Shown: one piece after another, positions 6,991 to 10,162 of the stretch
Layout of the letters: each line of letters begins with the position of its first letter
Position numbering within the stretch: the stretch's first letter is position 1
Assembly: GCA_900548935.1 (NCBI GenBank)
Contig: URMR01000059.1
Location: forward strand, 1-10,162
DNA from: an uncultured Collinsella sp.
Lineage (GTDB): Bacteria; Actinomycetota; Coriobacteriia; Coriobacteriales; Coriobacteriaceae
DNA: 10,162 nt
Direction: 5' to 3'
Made by a program: the position numbers and the translations under genes
Notes under the pieces: generated by a model
Database searches by the model: none
What the model was told of the DNA's origin: nothing
The model's input: only the letters and a program-made list of their open reading frames with translations

Positions 6991-7220
6991 GTGGGCAAAA
7001 AAGGGCAAATATGAGTACTGTTACCATTTTAATAGCAGGCAAAACCACCCAAAATGACGTCCGAGCGTCCCCTACAGCCCCCTAAAGCAGCCAACCTGAC
7101 TGGTTTAGGGCGTATTGGGGCCAATTTTAATGAACATACTATTGGTTATGTTCATTATCTTCTTGGATATAAATGCTATTCACCTAGCAACAGTACTCAT
7201 ATTTGGCATTTTTTGCCCAC
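6991..7220. repeat. Long inverted repeat enclosing an AT-rich segment
   Basis: The left arm 6991-7022 and the right arm 7189-7220 are complementary over 32 bases with two mismatches, including a perfect 17-bp core (7006-7022 and 7189-7205; core motif TATGAGTACTGTT). After eight poorly matched bases, AATAGCA (7031-7037) again pairs with TGCTATT (7174-7180) at the same offset, so homology spans about 47 bases per arm. The enclosed segment is AT-rich and holds a second dyad, CCCTAAA (7080-7086) with TTTAGGG (7103-7109), and the TGAACATA palindrome. No transposase or recombinase gene lies inside. It could be an invertible switch, a MITE-like repeat, or a duplicated regulatory site. Confidence 0.85.
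7131..7154. promoter_or_regulatory. 8-bp operator-like palindrome with adjacent promoter-like bases
   Basis: TGAACATA (7131-7138) and TATGTTCA (7147-7154) are perfect complements separated by 8 bases, the size of a dimeric regulator site. On the plus strand TTGGTT (7142-7147) overlaps it and AT-rich TATAAAT (7168-7174) follows, giving a possible rightward promoter with long spacing. No intact gene of the host type follows within the window, only the IS256 remnant. Confidence 0.4.
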
Positions 7221-7245
7221 TGCCATATAACTAACGCCCTATAGC

Positions 7246-7280
7246 AGACAAAAAACAGGCCGCAGCCCATCGCTGCGGGG
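7246..7280 (-). terminator. Minus-strand intrinsic terminator with no gene in front of it
   Basis: On the minus strand CCGCAGC (7278-7272) pairs with GCTGCGG (7266-7260) around a 5-base loop, followed by CCTG and six T residues (7256-7251). This is a good intrinsic terminator for leftward transcription, yet the only genes to the right on this strand are those of the IS21 element. It may close a gene displaced by the insertions, or shield the region from antisense transcription out of the elements. Confidence 0.65.
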
Positions 7281-8161
7281 TAGCGCGCAGAGTCGTGATG
7301 TAAGAAGCAAGGGAGGGCCATCGCCTAGAATCGTCAGTGCCTAGATATTCGACGAAAGGAAAGACGATGGCCCACAGCGACATTCTATCCCAGCCGGACC
7401 GGGGGCTCGGCCTCGACCGGCCCCAGACCGAGGCCCTGCTCGCGCTGTTCTCGCGGTGCGACGACCTGAGGGAGTTCGGCAGGGAGGTGATCCAGTCCGT
7501 GGTCAACGCCCTGATGGACTCCCAGGCGCAGGAGGCCTGCGGCGCGCCCCGCGGCTCCAGGTCGCCCGAGCGCGTCAACAGCAGGAACGGCTACCGCGAG
7601 AGGTCCCTGTCGACCTCCCTCGGCGACCTCGAGCTGCGGGTCCCCAAGCTGCGCGAGGGGACCTACTTCCCCGAGGGCATACTCGAGCGCTACACGCGCG
7701 TCGAGGCGTCCATGGTCGCGCTCGTGCGCGAGATGTACGTCGCTGGCGTGAGCACCCGCAAGGTCGGGCTCGTCGCCGAGGAGCTCGGCGTCTCGTCGCT
7801 GTCCAGCTCCGAGGTGTCGGCGCTGTGCGCCGGGCTGGACGAGGAGGCCGAGGCGTTCAGGACCCGGCCGATCGAGGGCGAGCACCCCTACGTGTGGCTC
7901 GACGCGACCTACATGAAGTGCAGGACCGGCGGGCGCTACGCGAGCGTCGCGCTCGTCACGGCGATCGGCATGTCGTCCTCCGGGCACAAGGAGTTCCTCG
8001 GCTGCGCCTGCTTCGACAGCGAGAGCGAGGCCGCCTGGTCCGAGTTCCTCGGCTCCCTCAGGGACAGGGGCCTGCGCGGCGTGAGGCTCGCGGTGTCCGA
8101 CGCCCACGCGGGGCTCGTCGCCGCCGTCTCCGGGGTCCTGCCGGGCTGCTCCTGGCAGCGG
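7281..8161 (+). mobile_element. IS256-family insertion sequence, 5' part only
   Basis: The transposase fragment at 7367-8161 identifies an IS256-family element. Its right part is missing because an IS21-family element begins at about 8162; the remainder may resume beyond the right window edge. The left terminal inverted repeat cannot be fixed without its partner; the change from AT-rich sequence to element-like sequence falls between about 7281 and 7315. Arginine is often written AGG here, whereas the host genes to the left mostly use CGC, consistent with acquired DNA. Confidence 0.75.
7315..7373 (+). promoter_or_regulatory. Inverted repeat that would sequester the transposase start codon
   Basis: GGGCCATCG (7315-7323) is the exact complement of CGATGGCCC (7365-7373), which contains the ATG of the transposase (7367-7369). 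An RNA starting upstream of 7315 could fold so that the start codon is paired and the nearby AAAGGA lies in the loop; an RNA starting between the arms could not. Such protection from outside transcription is known for some insertion sequences (IS10, IS50). Its operation here is inferred. Confidence 0.5.
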
Positions 8162-8167
8162 TGTTAG
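7367..8167 (+). pseudogene. IS256-family transposase, truncated by an IS21-family insertion
   Basis: 266 codons remain of a transposase that is normally about 400 residues (Mutator-type DDE enzyme). The N-terminal domain (about 1-110, with RNGYRERSLSTSLGDLELRV at 73-92) and the start of the catalytic domain are intact: the first Asp lies in WLDATYMK (177-184, Asp179) and the second in VSDAHAGL (243-250, Asp245). The frame stops straight after GCSWQRC (260-266), where family members continue towards a conserved His/Arg-Asn stretch and the catalytic Glu; these are absent, so the protein cannot be an active transposase. The stop TAG (8165-8167) belongs to the end of the IS21 element. ATG 7367 is preferred over an in-frame GTG at 7337 because AAAGGA lies about 6 bases upstream of it and family members begin near this point. 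Confidence 0.92.
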
Positions 8168-8190
8168 CGTCAATATAATTTTCACCATTT

Positions 8191-8250
8191 CCACCAACGC
8201 ATTTTCGCCAATCGCGCCAACGCGGATACGCCGGATTCGCCAACGCGGAT
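8191..8250. repeat. Subterminal direct repeats of the IS21-family end
   Basis: CGCCAACGCGGAT occurs at 8215-8227 and again at 8238-8250, a 23-base period. Degenerate relatives stand closer to the tip: CCACCAACGC (8191-8200) and CGCCAAT (8206-8212). IS21-family ends usually carry several transposase binding sites, and these copies are well placed for that role in the 100-base gap between the tip and the istB stop. Confidence 0.6.
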
Positions 8251-8266
8251 GTGCCGCTTTCGGCGC

Positions 8267-9055
8267 CTAGGCGCCCTCCTCCTTCCCGTCCTCACCGCCG
8301 ATGGACACGTCCTTCAGGCGGTACGACCGGCCCGTTATCTTGATCATCGCGCAGTGGTGGCACAGCCTGTCGGCGACCGCCGAGGCCGTGACGTTGCTGC
8401 CGAACACTTCGCCCCACCTGCCGACCGGCACGTTGGTCGTGACGATCGTCGACCGCTTGAGCGCGTAGCGCCTGTTCACCAGCTGGAACAGCAGGTCGGC
8501 GCCCTCCTTCCCGATATCGAGGTAGCCCAGCTCGTCTATTATCAGCAGGCTGCAGTGCTCGTAGAACCGCATCCTGCGCGCCAGCGCCTCCTTCGCCGAG
8601 GCGTGCTTGAGGTCCTCGACCAGCCTCGAGCAGTCGGCGAAGTACACCTGCTTGCGGGCCATCACCGCCTCGTGGCCTATGGCTATCGACAGGTGGGTCT
8701 TGCCGACGCCCGGGCTGCCGACGAGCACGACGTTGTCGCCGCGGTCGACGAACTCGAGCGTGGCCAGCTGCTCGACCAGCCCGCGGGGCACGCTCGGCTG
8801 GAAACCCCAGTCGAAGTCGGCCAGCGTCTTTATGTAGGGGAAGTTGGCCATCCTCGTGCGGCGCTCGTCGTCGGCGCGCCGCTTGAGGGCTATCTGGGCG
8901 TCGGTGAGCTCGAGCATGGCGTCGACTAGGCTCTTCCTCCCGTCGGCGACGAGCCTGACGTACTCGGGCACCGACGACGCCATGCCCTCGAGCCCCAGCT
9001 CCTCGAGATTGGCCGCCAGGCGGTTGAGCGGGCTGGCCTGCACCGCGGCGCTCAC
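8267..9055 (-). CDS. istB: IS21-family helper ATPase IstB
   Basis: A 262-residue AAA+ ATPase, the usual IstB length, which binds DNA, assembles as an oligomer and directs the IstA transposase to target sites. Visible motifs are the N-terminal IstB domain (about 1-100, with DFDWGFQPSVPRGLVEQLATL at 80-100 in family style), Walker A GSPGVGKT (113-120), Walker B LLIIDELGY (170-178), sensor TTN (206-208) and the ADRL box (228-231) containing the likely arginine finger. The GTG start at 9055 is chosen because GTGA overlaps the istA stop and AGGGGG lies 6 bases upstream, the normal coupled arrangement. A longer open frame continues upstream within istA but lacks family similarity. All motifs are intact, so the protein is probably functional. 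Confidence 0.95.
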   Translation of the reverse strand: MSAAVQASPLNRLAANLEELGLEGMASSVPEYVRLVADGRKSLVDAMLELTDAQIALKRRADDERRTRMANFPYIKTLADFDWGFQPSVPRGLVEQLATLEFVDRGDNVVLVGSPGVGKTHLSIAIGHEAVMARKQVYFADCSRLVEDLKHASAKEALARRMRFYEHCSLLIIDELGYLDIGKEGADLLFQLVNRRYALKRSTIVTTNVPVGRWGEVFGSNVTASAVADRLCHHCAMIKITGRSYRLKDVSIGGEDGKEEGA

Positions 9056-10162
9056 AGCGAGCCCCCTATCGAGTCGAGCAGCCCGAGGTTGGCGGCGGCG
9101 GCCGCCTCGATGTCGCCGGCGGCGTCGCCGAACCAGCGCTTCCCGGCCATGGCCTCGGCGTAGTGCGCCGGGTCGTAGGCCGGCCCGCCCGCCACGTGCG
9201 TCGCCACCAGCTCGCCGCCGACGTAGCAGTCCATCGCGCCGCCGGGCATGCAGACGATGCGGGCGGGCCTGCCGATGCAGCGCCTGGGCACCGACATGGG
9301 CTCGCCGTGCGCGCTGACCAGCATCGTGGCCGGCACCCTGGCCACGCGCACCACGTCGCCCATCGCCTCCTCGAGGGCGCGGAGGTTGCCGACGGGCAGC
9401 AGCGCGTCCTTCTCCTCCATGAACAGCGCGGAGGGCGGCAGCCCCGTGGTCTCGTTGGGCTCGGAGTTGCTGGCGTCCTCGATCCGCGCGATGATCTCGT
9501 CGATGTCGTCCCAGCCGTCGAAGTCGCCCTGGTAGGCCGCGAGCCGCGACAGGAAGCGGTTCGACGACTCGACCTTGCCCTTGGTCTGGGGACTGCGCGG
9601 GCGGCACAGCTTCAGCTCGAAGCCGGCGGCCTTGGCGAACTCGTACGCGCGCTGGACCTTGAGGCGCCTGCCGCCCTTGACCGTCACCAGGGCGGACATG
9701 TTGTCCGTGACCCACTCGCGGGGCACGCCGCCGAGCCTCGCGATCGTGGCGTACATGCACCTGACCAGGTCGTCGGTCGTCCTGGTCCCCGACCGGATGA
9801 ATATGTGCCTGCGGGAATGGCCCAGCGTCGCCGCGAACACGTTGAACTCGAACAGCTCGCCGTCGCGGTTCGCCATCCTGACCGACTCCTTCCAGTCGAA
9901 CTGCAGCTGCAGCCCGGGCGGCGTCTCGAAGCGCGGGTGCGGTTCCGGGCCGACGGAGGCCCCGACGGCGATACCGTTCTTGCGCATGAAATGGGTGAAG
10001 GCGTTGTAGCCGGCCAGGTTCTCGCCGGGATACCTGTGCAGCAGCCACTCGTGGATGCCCTTCTTGGTGACCCCCGGCAGCTGCGCCTTGGCGGCCACCT
10101 CCTCGATGTGCGCGTCGAAGGAGCCCGCCCTTGGATTGGCTACACTGATGTGGACAGTTCCG
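9052..10162 (-). CDS. istA: IS21-family transposase IstA, N-terminus beyond window
   Basis: The minus-strand frame is open from the window edge to TGA at 9052, about 370 residues. It is an RNase H-fold (DDE) transposase with an integrase core: first Asp in LQFDWKES (FDW at about 9893-9901), second Asp in VTDNMSAL (about 9690-9713), and catalytic Glu in SPQTKGKVESSNRF (about 9550-9600). The C-terminal part (PPSALFMEEK onward) matches the usual tail. The N-terminal helix-turn-helix seen in complete IstA proteins lies outside; a GTG at 10098 is in frame but lies too far into the protein to be the true start, since open, family-like sequence continues upstream of it. It overlaps istB by 4 bases and the two would be made together. 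No frameshift or missing catalytic residue is seen. Confidence 0.93.
   Translation of the reverse strand, partial: GTVHISVANPRAGSFDAHIEEVAAKAQLPGVTKKGIHEWLLHRYPGENLAGYNAFTHFMRKNGIAVGASVGPEPHPRFETPPGLQLQFDWKESVRMANRDGELFEFNVFAATLGHSRRHIFIRSGTRTTDDLVRCMYATIARLGGVPREWVTDNMSALVTVKGGRRLKVQRAYEFAKAAGFELKLCRPRSPQTKGKVESSNRFLSRLAAYQGDFDGWDDIDEIIARIEDASNSEPNETTGLPPSALFMEEKDALLPVGNLRALEEAMGDVVRVARVPATMLVSAHGEPMSVPRRCIGRPARIVCMPGGAMDCYVGGELVATHVAGGPAYDPAHYAEAMAGKRWFGDAAGDIEAAAAANLGLLDSIGGSL

Larger units (their letters stand above)
8162..10162 (-). mobile_element. IS21-family insertion sequence, left part beyond window
   Basis: The pair istA-istB on the minus strand defines an IS21-family element. Its istB-side end is placed at about 8162, where TGTTAGCGTC starts exactly at the point where IS256 homology is lost; elements of this family end in TG...CA. 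The other end, and hence the target duplication, lies beyond the window. It is inserted in the opposite orientation to the IS256 transposase gene. Confidence 0.85.

Noticed and set aside
6823..7008. 61-codon minus-strand open frame as a small gene
   Set aside because: TTG start, no ribosome-binding site, no domain, and the start lies within the inverted-repeat arm; kept only as a remark.
7385..8197. Minus-strand 270-codon open frame opposite the IS256 transposase
   Set aside because: It is an antisense shadow caused by high third-position GC; the composition (Gly, Ala, Arg, Leu, Pro) has no domain character and the plus strand holds clear transposase motifs.
8191..8250. CRISPR-like short repeats
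   Set aside because: Only two exact 13-mers with 10-base spacing inside an IS end; far too short and few for a CRISPR array.
9056..10048. Upstream extension of the istB frame, which would give a 593-residue protein
   Set aside because: The extension is an alternative frame of istA, Arg/Gly/Ala-rich and without similarity; the GTG at 9055 with its own ribosome-binding site is the standard IstB start.
1..10162. Search for a new defence or RNA-guided system
   Set aside because: No nuclease, helicase, reverse transcriptase, toxin-antitoxin pair or guide-like RNA could be recognised; the accessory content is two insertion sequences and a structured intergenic region.

Overview
The window looks like a chromosomal segment of a high-GC Gram-positive gut actinomycete. 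Protein style, codon use (CGC, GCC, CTG) and the combination of genes suggest the Coriobacteriia, perhaps Collinsella; this is inference, because there is no rRNA or other marker gene here.

Bases 1-4447 are a carbohydrate/nucleoside block, entirely on the minus strand. In transcription order it holds: a promoter near 4419-4447, a ribokinase (3360-4355), an inosine-uridine type nucleoside hydrolase 4 bases downstream (2381-3355) and a strong intrinsic terminator; then a separately promoted LacI-family regulator (1151-2161) with its own terminator; then an L-fucose/L-arabinose-isomerase-like protein (1-892) that runs off the left edge. The hydrolase would release ribose from nucleosides and the kinase would make ribose 5-phosphate. 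Short repeated motifs (TAAACAGA and TAAATGTTT) occur in front of both lacI and the isomerase-like gene, so these are the best candidates for local LacI control. No transporter is visible.

Bases 4542-6758 (plus strand, divergent) encode one large membrane protein: an acyltransferase-3 domain joined to an extracytoplasmic SGNH esterase-like domain, the architecture of cell-wall O-acetyltransferases of the OatA/OafA type. It is followed by a perfect 16-bp hairpin.

Bases 6820-7366 carry no convincing gene but are rich in structure: long inverted repeats (6991-7037 with 7174-7220) enclosing an AT-rich, promoter-like segment, an 8-bp operator-like palindrome, a minus-strand terminator with no gene in front of it, and a hairpin that would bury a transposase start codon. 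The long inverted repeat could be an invertible promoter or a dispersed intergenic element.

Bases 7281-10162 are nested insertion sequences. An IS256-family transposase gene is cut after its second catalytic Asp by the end of an IS21-family element carrying istB and istA in opposite orientation; istA runs off the right edge. The IS21 end supplies the stop codon of the truncated IS256 gene. I found no defence, CRISPR, tRNA or rRNA features.
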